The notes beneath the pieces were generated by a model, which was not told the DNA's origin, ran no database searches, and saw only the letters and a list, made by a program, of their open reading frames with translations. 64,000 nt of DNA, from positions 35,517,232 to 35,581,231 of the forward strand of contig CM070599.1 in NCBI GenBank assembly GCA_036346395.1, in the 5' to 3' direction. Source of the stretch: Hsuehochloa calcarea (taxonomy: Eukaryota; Streptophyta; Magnoliopsida; Poales; Poaceae). The position numbers were made by a program, and so were the translations under genes. Shown here piece after piece: positions 1 to 11,083 of the stretch (the first letter of the stretch is position 1; each line of letters opens with the position of its first letter).

Positions 1-170
1 AGCAGCCTTTCTATGGATTCTCGTGGGAAGCCAACTTTGTAAAAGCGAGAAGACCCCCTTGAAGTTGATTCTATTTACCCGCAAATGCCATCGACGTAAA
101 CCCCTCCCATTGCGAGACACCCCCCGTGTCCTCATCTCCTCCTCCTGCTCTCGCAACTGGTGATTTCCCC

Positions 171-312
171 CTGCGCCGGCCTCCTCCCTGAGCCCCCCTG
201 CATTGGGCTCGTCCCTGCGCTGGCCTCCTCCCCACGCTGGCCTCCTCCCTGAGCCCCACTGCGTCGGCCTCCTCCCTAAGCCCCTGCGTCAGCCTCCTCC
301 CTGAGCCCCCTG
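171..312. repeat. GC-rich imperfect minisatellite
   Basis: Four to five imperfect copies of a unit containing CCTCCTCCCTGAGCCCC followed by TGCGTCGG-like spacers, about 30 bp each. The open frame across it on the minus strand is low complexity (Gly/Arg/Ala/Glu) and is not a credible gene. It lies just 5' of the first surviving exon of the NTAN1-like relic and may mark where that gene was truncated. Confidence 0.6.
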
Positions 313-403
313 ATTTGTCAGGTGTGGTTAAAGTTACATTGTTATGCATAGTCAATTCAAAATTCAATAATTTGTGAGTTAATCTGTTCTTTTGCATCAA
401 TAG

Positions 404-1559
404 TTAGTGGGCACAGATGAGGTGACTACATGGGCGTGGGTGTTGTAATTCGCAACAAGAAGACCGGAATGTAAGTGAAAAAGAAGTGAGTGTTTTATAT
501 GATCCTGCAAGACTTCGGTTTCTTATGAAATTCAAAACCCTTCTGTCTTTTTCACAACTAACAAAAAATAAGGCAAAAAATAAACACATTTGATAATGCT
601 TATGATATTCTGTTAATTAATTTCAGAACCTCCATTAGCCATATGGACTTTCCAAGAATTGTGGAGGGAGGGCTCAAACAGATGTTAGAATTACTTGGTG
701 ATGACAATGCACCATTTGATGTTTGTATCTTTGCCTGTTTTCCCACCTGAAATATACAGTAAGCAGCTTTGGGGACATTCTTACTAGTGACTATATAACT
801 GCAGGTTCACCTGATCGGTGGCTTCGATGATACTTCTACAAAGGTTAAATTCAGAACATACTGAGTTGTTAATTTCCTTGGGATTTTTCTATTTTAGCAA
901 GATAAATATGGGAAATCATGTAATTTGCATTATTCAATACACAGGTTGTCCATTCTTCTGGAAGGAAGCACATCATACAGGAAGGGTATTCCTATCCACT
1001 ATGTTGCAAAATAGTTGAAGCACTGCATATGTCCCAGATTGGGCAGAAATAGCATCATCACTTAACCAGCTTTCAGACTCTGAAGTATTGTTGCAGTGCT
1101 CCACCTCTCCAGCTGCAGAGCCACCTCATTTTGTGGAAAATGAGAGAAGGTTTGTGTACCCCCTCGTTATACAAATTAGACTTACCCTCTTCTTTGGGGA
1201 TCATAAATAGGATACTTCTAAGTTGTAACTGTGTTGCATGAACCATATTTCTACCATAGTACCATGTGCAGAAATTACACCTATTATAACCCTGCTGTTT
1301 AACTAGTTATGACTTATGATTAGCTAAGATCTTCATAGCATGCCAATCCAGATATTTTCTTCATAGTGTGCCAACGAACACCTATTATGGTTAATGGTTT
1401 TTGGTAGACGTCTATGGCCTTACAATTCCCCTTATATTTTCTTGATGTAGGATATGGAAATACTTGATCGACAACCCAGATTGGGAAGAAACGTTTCCGA
1501 AATACAAGCCCCGGGTCTTCCAAAGGACGAGTGACAGGAGGTGGTCAAGGCACTCGTAG
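404..1559 (+). pseudogene. Relic of protein N-terminal asparagine amidohydrolase (NTAN1-like)
   Basis: Five exon-like blocks with matching GT-AG borders can be read: 404-470, 627-720, 805-843, 945-1149 and 1451-1559, ending in TAG. Blocks encode MDFPRIVEGGLKQMLELL, then VHLIGGFDDTSTK, then VVHSSGRK...GYSYPLCCKIVEAL, then STSPAAEPPHFVENE, then a C-terminal NPDWEETFPKYKPRVF segment. The pieces VHL-GGF-D and STSP-AEPPHFVE are, from memory, the conserved strings of NTAN1, which deamidates N-terminal Asn in the N-degron pathway. Damage: the start and N-terminal exons are missing. Block 1 shifts frame between VGTDEVTT and MGVGVVIRNKKTG. In block 4 the frame changes near 1020-1030, where the middle of the protein should be, which suggests an internal deletion. 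The last junction is in phase (AG|G). Identity is fairly sure, loss of function likely. Confidence 0.65.
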
Positions 1560-2334
1560 CATCATTCTGTTACAGTTGGTGGTCGACAAATCCAAATCTC
1601 TCCTTTGTTAGGAACAGCAACAGATTATGGTCACACAGGGGCTTTCTTCACACCAGCACCTCATTCAACGATCCCATGCCGCGTCAATTTCTCCATTTCT
1701 TCACACCTGTCTCCTTTGGTTTTGTCCCATGATTGAAAGAATTTATTGTATTCTCCAGAGATGCATGGAATACAATACGGTCTGGACCTTCTTGTTATAG
1801 ATAATTTTACTGATGTTCAGATCATTGAAAGTGTGTATGAAATCTCCACTGGGTATATGTCAATTTCTATGTGTCGTTGTAATCATTCATGTTCGTGTAT
1901 AAAACTATTTCTCCGTGTTCATGTAATTCTGAATCTCCTATCCATCAATTTGGGTCAGTATTTCGATCTAACAAGCATGTCTCATTGTGGAATGTAGATT
2001 CAAGATAAAAGAATGCAAAGCAACACAGTGGAGTTCAGATCTGAGTTGTGATACTTCCTTCTTGTGCACTACTTTGATAGTATATGTTCTTAGAAGTGTT
2101 GATCCATTTTGCATGTGGAGTTTGCTCCATTTTGCACGTACGGGTCCATTTTGCAATGCACATTTCCTCAATGAACAGGAGATTGTGATGCATTTTGCTC
2201 CATTTTACACGCACATTTCCTTGTTTTGGGGCTCACTGTCTAGTGATTTGCGTAAGCATTACAAGACACAATTGAAATATTTGTACAAGGGGTAGCTTGG
2301 TCTATTTGCCTCTAATTCTCCCTCATATGGTTTT
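1560..2334. other. No gene recognised; relic 3' flank
   Basis: AT-rich sequence between the two converging gene relics. Around 2107-2210 the phrase CCATTTTGCA and close variants recurs about four times, giving short ORFs on both strands that have no recognisable protein. I see no gene here. Confidence 0.4.
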
Positions 2335-2455
2335 TAGAGCTAACCTATCAGCCAAACGTTTTCAACAGACAGCTCCAGATTCTTAGAGAAGTGGATTCTC
2401 AAATAATCAGGAGCGGAATCTGGAAAATAAGAATCTAGAACTCTACCAAACAGGG
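2335..2455. mobile_element. MITE-like fragment
   Basis: The right edge reads ACTCTACCAAACAGGGCC, whose complement begins GGCCCTGTTTGG, a common terminus of small grass DNA transposons. The inside has complementary pieces (CCAGATTCTTAGAGAAG versus GAATCTGGAAAATAAGAATC). A clean left terminus and a target-site duplication were not found, so this is at best a partial element. It lies directly beyond the last adenosine kinase exon and may be linked to loss of that gene's 3' exons. Confidence 0.35.
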
Positions 2456-2488
2456 CCTAAGAATCATATAGTGGGATCCAGTACTTAC

Positions 2489-5454
2489 AGAAGAGCTTTC
2501 TCTTGGTCATCATGGAAAAACTCACAGATAAAGAGGGCAGAAAGGTTCAGCATGAACACCTGCAAACAGAGTAATCAATTGTACTCCAACAACACTAGAA
2601 AATGGTCTCCTTTTAGTAGTTAGCATTTACCTTTTTAGTTGCAGCAGCATACTCAACAACAATTTGAATAGAATCCGGGGATATCACAAGGAAAAAACCG
2701 GCAATGTAAATATATTTTGTCTTCTCAACTACAATTAATGACATTATAATTGTTAGGAAAAGCAATATATCAAACAAAAACAGAGCAAAATAAGTAGTGG
2801 TGAACATAAAAAAAATGGTGAATGACTAATATAAAAATTCAAAAAAAAACACAGAATGGATTATTTATCAATATGTTAGATTACATGTAGGAATCAAACC
2901 ATTAAGTTTGTCTTAATACAACTCCAAACAAGATCACATTCATATATCGTATTAGATTGCAAAAATCGGCATGTACCATTGCCCCAAACAACATAACGAA
3001 CATTGCTTGTATGAAGAGACCATAAATCTGAAAATTAACAAAAGAGTTCAGGTGACTCATTTTTATTACCAAGTGCCCGGTTCTCTGGTATCTTCAGATG
3101 TTCAGGCTTGTAGCAGTTCGCCGCGGACAAGTTAGAAACAAGTGACCTGGTTACAGGAAGAAGGAAATAGTTTAAAATGAAACCACAACCATTCAAGTGC
3201 ATACATACACAAGAGAAGTTATTGAGCAGGAAAAATCAGGGTATGAGCATAATTGCGAAAAATCTATTTTAGTACAGAAGGCCATCGTTAGGGCAGAAAA
3301 ATGATTTCCCTTTTATTTTGGTGGGTGGGGGTGGGGGATCAACTACCGATTTAGTTTGTGTTACATTAATTACCATCTGCTAACCAAATATTAGTCAAAT
3401 GTTGAAACCCTATGTAGGACAAATAAATGCCAATGACTTCTAGAATGACAGGCATCCTAGAAATTTGTTACAGGCACCACAAACTTTTGATTATGCAAAT
3501 TATCCTAGAAATTTCAAAAAAAACATCCAAATTAAAGCGCACTAAAAGCACAATCACTTATAGTTATGGTCATTCTAGAAGGACAAAGACCATAGTGTCG
3601 CTGGGAAGTACAGTCTAGTGCAAAAAAGCACACATTTTATAACTTAACTACTAAATGGACAATTTCCATAAACACAAGTAACTGTTGCAAATATATGTTA
3701 ACTGCTAAATCATCAATTATTCCTTTTTGCCAGGATTATGATAGCAACATTATAGAATCTTAATGTCAAGGTATCAGCAGTAGGATATGCAGTAATATGT
3801 AAATATCACCGTAGGTGGCATACCTTTCACCACCAACAACAGACAGTACATGTGCCAGTCCGAGCATTCTCATCCCCATAATAGTGGGCATGTATGAATA
3901 GATGGCAAGGTTAAGGTAGTTGGTGGTGCAATACAGTGGAGTGTGATTGCACGAAAAAGGGGAAAACATTCTATTAGACAAAAAAAAGATCGCATTTTTT
4001 GCACTTCGTTCAAATAAGAGTTGTACCCGTACAGAATTATCCTCTGAAAGGAAACTTATAGCTTACGTTAACGCCAGCAGCTTGTGAGTTTTTTGTTCAT
4101 CCCTCATCAAACTTGTCCTTCCCCATGCAAGCCATGTAACTTGTTGCACCAGGAATTTGAAGCATCCACTGAAAAAGCAATCAGGATTGTATTATGTTCT
4201 GAGCATATGATAAACAACCAGAATTGGTAATAGGCTAACAGCTTTATACTGTTATGATTTAGTTTTGAGCTTACTTGGGCAACCCAGATAGAGTTTTGAG
4301 TGGCTCCTGAAAGAATCAAACACAATAAACACATACAGCGAGAAAATATTCACTGCATTGACTTCATAAATTAACATAGACTGTGCAGTATTATTACCTC
4401 CAGCAATTTATTCAACGTTGCCCTTGCTAGCCAATTCATCGTACCTAGCAGCATAACACACAAATGCACATTATTTAGTTACTACCAGTCTTCACTGATA
4501 AATCCACACTGCTCGTCTATATCAACTATATTATGTCTTTGTATATTGCAGGTTTACAACTATATAAACACATTCTCTATTATGACGTCTGAACCAGGCA
4601 ATTTGGATACTAACTTCAAGCCCGGTATATACCTGAGCATACAAAATTAAAACCATAACATGCTTTTCTTTCTTCTCATGCCTAATGTGATAGTATTTGG
4701 CCTTTGGTTTCTGCTCTCAGTTCACAACAAGCTAGCAACAGCATTCAATAATGCAAGGGAAGTTGTGGGAAGAAATAAAATTACATCAGCAAGTGTTTTT
4801 CCTCTGAGAGAATGGCATTGCCCGGTTTGATATCATACCTAGAGCACAGGTCCAGAGAAAAACATGTCAATTAGCTCGTGATAACTACACAGATAATCTG
4901 ATTCTCCATACAAGCAACCGAGAAAGCTTGGTCCAAGCCATTAGAAAAATTCTGACGAAACAACATAATGGCAGATATCATTTTCTGGAACACGAGCTTA
5001 CAGCTTAGCTATTTTTGCAAATGAAAAGAAATTCAGAAAGGAGACAAATGAACGAGTTTAAATGCACTGGATGAGAATGATACTATTCTATTTGATCAAC
5101 TATGCAGTTTGGCATTAGTGTAGTGCATATTGTTCGTTCGGCTGCATGTTGTGGAGGTTATATACATATTCTGCATATTGTTCACAGTTGCACAGGTACC
5201 ACCTCAGAAACTCGCTCTCCAGAGTGCAAGCAAATATGACACAGATGTGATGCCCAACCTCGTACCGCATCACCCCCAACAAAATTATACCAAAAGGATT
5301 GGGGGAAAAAATAGGCACAGTGGATCACAAGGAATAGAAGAGATCGAGGGCGAGCGAATTACTTAGCGAAGAAGACCTCATCGACGACGGCGGAGATGTC
5401 GAGGAGGGGGTTGCCCATCCCCAGGAGGACGCCCTCGTAGTTGCTGCTCGCCAT
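2489..5454 (-). pseudogene. Adenosine kinase pseudogene (3' exons missing)
   Basis: Adenosine kinase (pfkB family; ATP + adenosine to AMP + ADP, salvage and the methyl cycle). Nine exons can be placed: 5454-5363, 4838-4785, 4444-4398, 4306-4275, 4168-4067, 3888-3824, 3146-3070, 2728-2631, 2559-2489. Exon 1 encodes MASSNYEGVLLGMGNPLLD and later ones GATQNSIWVAQ, WMLQIPGATSYMACMGKDKF, NLSAANCYKPEHLK, YIYIAGFFLVISPDSIQ and VFMLNLSALFICEFF, all adenosine kinase strings known from plants. Lesions: a Tyr codon in exon 3 (NVE-Tyr-IAGG) is TAA at 4410-4408. Exon 5 has an in-frame TGA after KFDEG. Exon 6 lacks two bases before VGGER, and its acceptor reads TG where AG is expected. Everything after exon 9 is absent, including the segment that carries the catalytic Asp motif DTNGAGDAF. 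Exon phases still fit, so this is a decayed genomic copy, not a processed one. Confidence 0.85.
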
Positions 5455-6419
5455 TTTTTCCTCTAGAGCCGAGCCGAGCGGAGCAGAGCGAAGCGAAGCG
5501 AACGGAACGGGGCGGCATCGGGGTGAGATCTGTGCTTGTGTATTGGGTTTTCGTGGCAGAATTGGGAAAGGACGAGCATCCCTGGATATTTGCAGAGATC
5601 ATACATGTAAATAACAATTTTAGCACCCGACTACGTCCGTAATATCAATTTTACGGATGACCGTAATAGCATTTTTTTCTCATATAATACTATTGATGGT
5701 CATAATAGTAATTTTAACCCTCTCCCGACGTTAATGTCAAAATAACCCCGTCCTAACGTTAATGTCAAAAATTACACCACAGACCTACCGGTGCTCGACA
5801 CCTCACCAAGTCTGATCCTGAGGGGGATTCCCCTCCGTCGTGCCATATCCCCCCACGCCACATGCCAAATCTAGCCCCCTAGGGGGGATCTAGTTGGTAT
5901 GTGCCCCTAGAATCGGACCTAGCTAGTATGTACTCTAGGGGCATAGTATTGCTGAGCACAGTTGAAAAGACCTTAAGTTTTCAAATTTTCAAAACTTGCT
6001 TGAGTCTGGCTTGAATTTGGATTTCTTGCCCATTTCCCGCTTTCGTCTTTCACTTTTCTGCTTTTCCAGCCTGAAGGTGTCATCCTCCCGTGCGCTTCTC
6101 CCATGTTCTTCTTCCTCGTCATGCCACCCTGCCCTACGCTCCCGTCGCACCACCTCAATTCTTCTCCACCTTCTTCCCCGTCAGCTCTGTCCTCACGTCG
6201 CCCCTGCAGCGCGCCAAGGCTCCACCACCTCGTGTGACAGCGCCGCCCTCCTCTCCCGTGAAACTGCACAGCCACACATGCCGCCTCAAGGGTGGTATGT
6301 TTTACGGCTATTTGAACAGGATATTACTGGTATAGACCAAAAAAGGGTCTCTACTATTTGCTATGCAAAAAGATCATTCAGGAAATAACATAAGTTTAAC
6401 TATAAAAAAGCAAACTCTT
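5455..6419. other. Adenosine kinase 5' flank and unassigned sequence
   Basis: 5455-5530 is the purine/GC-rich former 5' leader with GAGCC and AGCGA repeats. 5613-5960 is an AT-rich stretch with repeated ACGTTAATGTCAAAA. 5970-6340 carries overlapping ORFs on both strands that look compositional and match no family I know. No gene is supported. Confidence 0.4.
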
Positions 6420-6654
6420 TAATGGCATTTACAAACAAAAATTACTAGAAATAGATTGGAGTACAAAAAAATGAAAACTACTTCGGTTTGCTTCGCAGCC
6501 TATACTTCTCCATTATGTTAGATAGAACATCATCTGGGCCATGTATCTGTTCCCCTTCTCCTACATACACATGATAAAAAGGTTACGTGTCAGATGTTAT
6601 ACATCGATTACTGCAAGTTGTGGGAGATGATTAAATCTTTCTTGCTCTATCTGT

Positions 6655-8900
6655 GTGGCCAGCGTCGCGCCTTCATCCCAGAACTCCAAGAACTTTATTG
6701 CGAAGAACACGCAGTCGTTCTCTAGGACCTACTTCGGCGTCAGCATGGTGTGCACCCTCCAATTCGCGATGACGGGGAATTCCCCACTGGTCGCAGACTG
6801 CAGGGCTGCGCATAGACGATGGATGATCCTTTTCCTCACTGGGTCACGGTGGTTCTACACTTTTGTGCCCTTCTGTTTGTAACCATTGGAGTTCAGCACT
6901 TCAACATGCTTCTGCATAACGTTGAAGCAGTAGACGGACCAGTCATGATTATGTAGAATTGGGAAGAAGAGCTGCAAGGAAATTAAAAAAACCTCGTAAA
7001 AATAATTATCGGGTAAAAAAAGGCTACAAGGTGTATGAGAGTTTTTGTAATGAAACATGTAAATACTGGATCATGGTCGATTTTTACTGTATGCGTGGTC
7101 GAATAGAAAAAAAATTACTTACCAGTTTTATCCGTGTGATGTCCACCCTCGCCATATGCTCCTTCAACATGCCCACGGCCGGTTCGCTGCTGAACAACTT
7201 GTTTTTAACGTACTCCTCTACATTTAGCAGCTTCTGTCGACGGGCAAGAAACAATAGTTTAACATTAATTGAGGGTGATGATAGGCTTTACTGTTATACG
7301 AGTAACATTTACTGTAAAAAAACTTGTAAGAAAAAGTAACTTATCGACAATTCGATGGGGGAGGAACATCCTGTATCGATCACTTTTCGGGCTCAGGTCG
7401 GCGTTGTCTTGGCGCAAGCACTCGATGAATAAAGAGATAAATATGTCTTCCGTCATCTGCTTGTCCTTGAACGACTCCGTCATGTCTTTTCCAGTGATCG
7501 CTATAATTTTGTCCCTGGACTGGAGCAGATAGAGGCTGCAGTAAAATATCATTCATGTTAGTAGTAACTACGGCTGGAAAAAAGCTCGAGGCTCGCGAGC
7601 CTGCTCGAGTTCGTTGCGAGCCGAGCCGAGCCAAACTTTCAGCTCGGTGAAGATTAGAGCCGAGCTCGAGCCGAGCTCGTGAGCCAAACGAGCCAGACGC
7701 AACCCCATATAATCACATTATGCCTTTGTTTCTGGGCTTAGGGAGTCCCTATAAATCTATAATGAATACTTGTATGGATTATGGATTGTTATATTTCTCA
7801 TTTTGTTTATGATGATTGGATTTTGAATTGATAATAAATGGCTCATATAATTATATTATTCTGTCTTTGTTTTTGGGTTTGGCGAGCCCTGGCTTGAACG
7901 AGCTTTTCGAGCTGGCTCGAGTTTTTTTTTTTCGAGTCGAGCCGAGCCGGCTTTCGAGCTCGTTTTCCAAACGAGCCGAGCCAAAGCTCAGACCGAGCCT
8001 GGGCGAGCTTGGCTCGAGCCGGCTCGGCTCGGCTCGGCTCGGCTCGTTTCCAGCCCTAGTAGTAACACATGAATGTATGTTGGGTAAAAAAAATGGGCGC
8101 AACAAAAGCGATGCAAAACAGTAAACTCTATATTTATATAACAATAAACCAACATTTATGTATCAGTAAAAGTGTGAAGACATTAACATACCTTTTGAGG
8201 CATTCGTCATTGCATACTAGCTCCCTTACCTCCATGGTCGTGTCGACATGCACTTTTGGATGCCTTATGTGCGGCTTGAATGGCAACACCTGCTTACTGG
8301 AAGCTTTTGTCAGCCTCTTCCCAAACACACTGGCGTCACCGGTGCCCTTCTGGACTAAGGGAGGAACGCTCTTCCCAGAAGTGGTCTTCTCCCCAGGCGC
8401 CACATTTTTGGTCGCCGTTGTGCCAATTGTCTTTGCCTGCCTGGGATCGACGATTTTTATTTTGAGGTTTTGTTTGGCAGCAGCGTCCCGGAGAAAACAA
8501 GAACTCGTGTCCTTTGTTTTACTGCTATATTATATTTGTCTTTACTGAAAAATATCGTAATGAGTTACTGCTGTGAACCATGTACCTTTACCACATTGGG
8601 TCTACCCGGAGGGTCTTTACGTGCATTGGTAGGAGCCTTCACAGCCTCCTTTGCTGGGAGAGGCGCCTCGGGTGCGTTTGTTGCTCCCTCTTTCACTGGT
8701 TCCTATGGTAAAAAAGGAACAATGTTTTACTGTCATGTGTCCAACTAAATTACTGCATATGTCATTTACTATGCGGAACCCTAGCAAAATTGTGGGGGTA
8801 GGGGTGAGAGGGTGTTGTGGGGGTGGGGGTGAGAGGGTGTTGAAAACGAAGATCGCCTCTGCTCCTCCCGGAAATATGGGCTCATTCCTTTGAGGGTTAA
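6655..8900 (-). pseudogene. Transposon ORF with Ulp1-like (C48) cysteine protease domain, broken
   Basis: Reading the minus strand, conserved pieces occur in order. At 8900-8180 there is a Pro/Lys-rich part with LPFKPHIRHPKVHVD. At 7550-7330 it reads RDKIIAITGKDMTESF...IFISLFIECLRQ...YRMFLPHRIVDKL. At 7230-7128 it reads LLNVEEYVKNKLFSSEP. At 6962-6655 is the protease core with FFPILHNHDWSVYCFN, VEVLNSNG and VLENDCVFF. His (NHDWS) and Cys (NDC) of the catalytic triad are present; the Asp usually seen in VLDSNG is Asn here. Two in-frame stops fall inside the core (after KGTKV and before VLEND), and a 490-bp hAT element interrupts the ORF. The domain is typical of transposon-captured SUMO-protease-like ORFs in grasses. 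It is not functional as read. Confidence 0.7.
7569..8058. mobile_element. Non-autonomous hAT-like element, 490 bp
   Basis: Flanked by a perfect 8-bp target-site duplication GTAGTAAC (7561-7568 and 8059-8066), the size typical of hAT elements. Termini are TACGGCTGGAAA and TTTCCAGCCCTA, inverted with one mismatch. Both arms are packed with GAGCTCG, CGAGCC and GGCTCG repeats, giving a long imperfect palindrome around an AT-rich centre. There is no transposase. It sits inside the Ulp1 transposon ORF, so it is younger than that element. Confidence 0.85.
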
Positions 8901-9347
8901 GTGCACCGCCAGAAAGAGAATATGATTTGTTGTAGTACTGGGAAACACTCGGACGATGCGCCCCCTACACACATAATATACGCGACTTCCGCGCTCGTTC
9001 AAAAAAGAAAAGAAAAACAAGCAGTTATACGCAGTAAAACATGAGTATAAATTACTGCATATTACGTTTAGCATCATTGTAATTCTTGTGTGTGTTTACT
9101 GTAATGTGATGTAGACTTTACTATTACTCCACTGATTCCTTAATTATTGTAAAGGATGTCTTAGTTTACCGTATTATGAGTGTGTTTTTACTGTCATAAA
9201 ATGCGTGTGAGCGGAGGTTCTGTTAAGCATCACCCAAACGATCTCTTAAACACATCAATGTTGCTTCGGCTCTCCGATGTGCCTCTTCGTCTCACACGCC
9301 AAATTTACTCTTTGTTTTTATAAAAATGACCATCCATCACCGAAGAT

Positions 9348-9549
9348 CATGGGCGGATCTACAGTGCTTGACCTGGGTGCACAGGACACCGGGTCAAAAA
9401 AATTATTTTCTTTTAGATATAGTCATGTATATACAGTATGGACATCCCTAACTTAAGATAAGAGGACACCTAAAGCCAAAAAATTAAACATGTTTGATAT
9501 ATATGGGAAGTGAGGACCCCTGGTAATTTTCGTCCTGGATCCGCCACTG
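9348..9549. mobile_element. Short hAT-like element, 202 bp
   Basis: Bounded by the 8-bp direct repeat CCGAAGAT (9340-9347 and 9550-9557). Termini CATGGGCGGATC and GATCCGCCACTG are inverted repeats (complement of the right end is CAGTGGCGGATC). The 3' stretch GTCCTGGATCCGCCACTG recurs at the end of the element at 45580-46322, so both belong to one family. No coding capacity. Confidence 0.8.
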
Positions 9550-9610
9550 CCGAAGATGAATCCTCACATCGCTCTACTCTCAAGCACAAAAAAAATATAA
9601 TTGTAAAGAA

Positions 9611-10150
9611 ATGGCTTCCCACTCTTTTTCCCTGTCACCGCCATTGATGGATTACCTGGCCATCCTGTACGAGCACCTCTTTGGTAGTACACTGGCAGAT
9701 GCTGTGGAAGGACACTGTGCCAGCATTGTCCTCCCTCCTCTGCCCAAGGTTATGCCGGAGCATGTGATGGCAACTTCTACCATCTTGACATCCACCTCCG
9801 TCGTGTCTTCCGGTGGTCTCCCTCTTCCGGAAAGCTAACCTTGCCATCGACGTTGTCCTCCAAAACAACGTTGCATGTCTCCAGGAGGCTTACCATCGAT
9901 TCGAGTCCTACATCGAGGAGGTAGACAATCGGGTCTACTAAGGCGAGACACCTCGAGCAAGGGAAAAGAGCCTCTTGATGCATTTCAACTTGGTTATTGA
10001 ATCAGAGCGTTTTTGGGCAACTCTTGAATGATCGCATCAATGGGTGGACATGTTTTGGGCTACCTGCGTTGATTCTGAACCATTCGATGCCGACGACGTC
10101 GCCTACAAAGTTTTGAAGACGGAGATAGCAGACTACCTGGGCCGCTAGAA
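9611..10150 (+). pseudogene. Transposon ORF fragment of unknown function
   Basis: An open frame from ATG at 9611 runs 75 codons (MASHSFSLSPPLMDYLAILY...) to a stop at 9836-9838. A second frame then carries readable residues LQEAYHRFESYIEEVDNRVY to a stop near 9940, and a third piece around 10,075-10,148 reads EPFDADDVAYKVLKTEIADY. The switches of frame indicate a worn ORF. I recognise no domain. Its position opposite the Ulp1 ORF, with TTTACTGT motifs around, suggests the second gene of the same transposon. Confidence 0.4.
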
Positions 10151-10855
10151 AATTTTGATTTTTTTTTGTTTTTTTAAATCTTTTGGAAGAAGTTACTGGC
10201 CACGCTGTTTGACCATATATAAGTGCAAAAAAATGCAAAAAAAAAAAAATCTAGTTTGGAGTTGAAGTTACTATCTATATTGAACATATTTACTGAATAA
10301 CGTGTTTATCCTATTATCTTCTGTGTAAACGGTCTCTGTATAATGACATGACAACACTACCAACCGGTGAAAAACAAGTTATATGTATTTACTCGTGGGA
10401 ACGCTCACTTTTACTGTTCTACAAATTTCCGTTTACTGCGTTGGAACTATAGAGTAAAATAACTTAACACAATTACCTTACGTATATCTATAGTTTACTG
10501 TCCTTAGAACAATCCTTTTTACTATTGCCAAAAAAGATAGCCTGTCCCTAAGCTTGGTGCGGCGGTAAAACTTTTGATGATTACTATGCACGACGTTATG
10601 TTTTATTTTCAGACGAACGAGCTCGTAAAATCCGCGTTGCAAAAAATGTACAGTAAATGCGACACATGAATTACTGTTACGACTTCTAACATTTACAGTC
10701 GAATCGAGTTCCGTACGGATAGACTATTATGGTCCGACAACTGTGTTTGATGGGCTGCTCGTATGGGATTGGGTGTGCGCACGTCACACTAGGCCTAGGT
10801 CATATGCGGTGGGCTGACTAGGCATAGAATAACTATTTTATATTTAGTTGGTTTT

Positions 10856-11083
10856 CCTTAAAGCTCCTTAGGTGGTTATGAACTTCTCATTGGGCCCAAA
10901 AAAAAACCCAGGTTGATTCGGGGAAAAATGGAAATACTGATATGGATCGGCACTCGGTAGCTATTTTGCTTTTTTTTTCTCTCCTTAAAGCTCGTTAGGT
11001 GGTTAGGAACTTCTTATTGGGCCAAAAAACAGCACAGATTGATTCGGAAAAAATGGAACTCCTGGTAATGGATCGTCAGCCGG
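10856..11083. repeat. Imperfect direct duplication, about 102-bp copies
   Basis: 10856-10958 and 10983-11083 share CCTTAAAGCTC-TTAGGTGG, GAACTTCT-ATTGGGCC, TTGATTCGG and GGAAAAATGGAA blocks in the same order. The copies are clearly diverged, so the duplication is old. No gene is affected. Confidence 0.75.

Larger units (their letters stand above)
6420..10760. mobile_element. Decayed DNA transposon (Ulp1-bearing) with dense TTTACTGT motifs
   Basis: This block holds a minus-strand Ulp1-type protease ORF (6655-8900), a plus-strand ORF fragment (9611-10150), and more than 20 copies of TTTACTG(T) or its complement ACAGTAAA between about 7085 and 10,700, in both orientations. Short motifs repeated in both orientations are typical of transposase-binding regions in CACTA and Mutator-like elements, and both superfamilies can carry Ulp1 domains. 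I could not find termini or a target-site duplication, so the superfamily stays open. Two hAT-like elements (7569-8058 and 9348-9549) are inserted in it. Confidence 0.55.

Noticed and set aside
71..400. 109-codon minus-strand ORF
   Set aside because: Low-complexity translation of the GC-rich minisatellite at 171-312.
2984..3031. An exon-like block (IYGLFIQAMFVMLFGAM) between adenosine kinase exons 7 and 8
   Set aside because: Adenosine kinase has no such segment at this point; exons 7 and 8 join in phase without it.
7569..8058. ORFs on both strands rich in Glu-Pro-Ser-Arg
   Set aside because: Translations of the GAGCTCG repeats in a non-coding hAT element.
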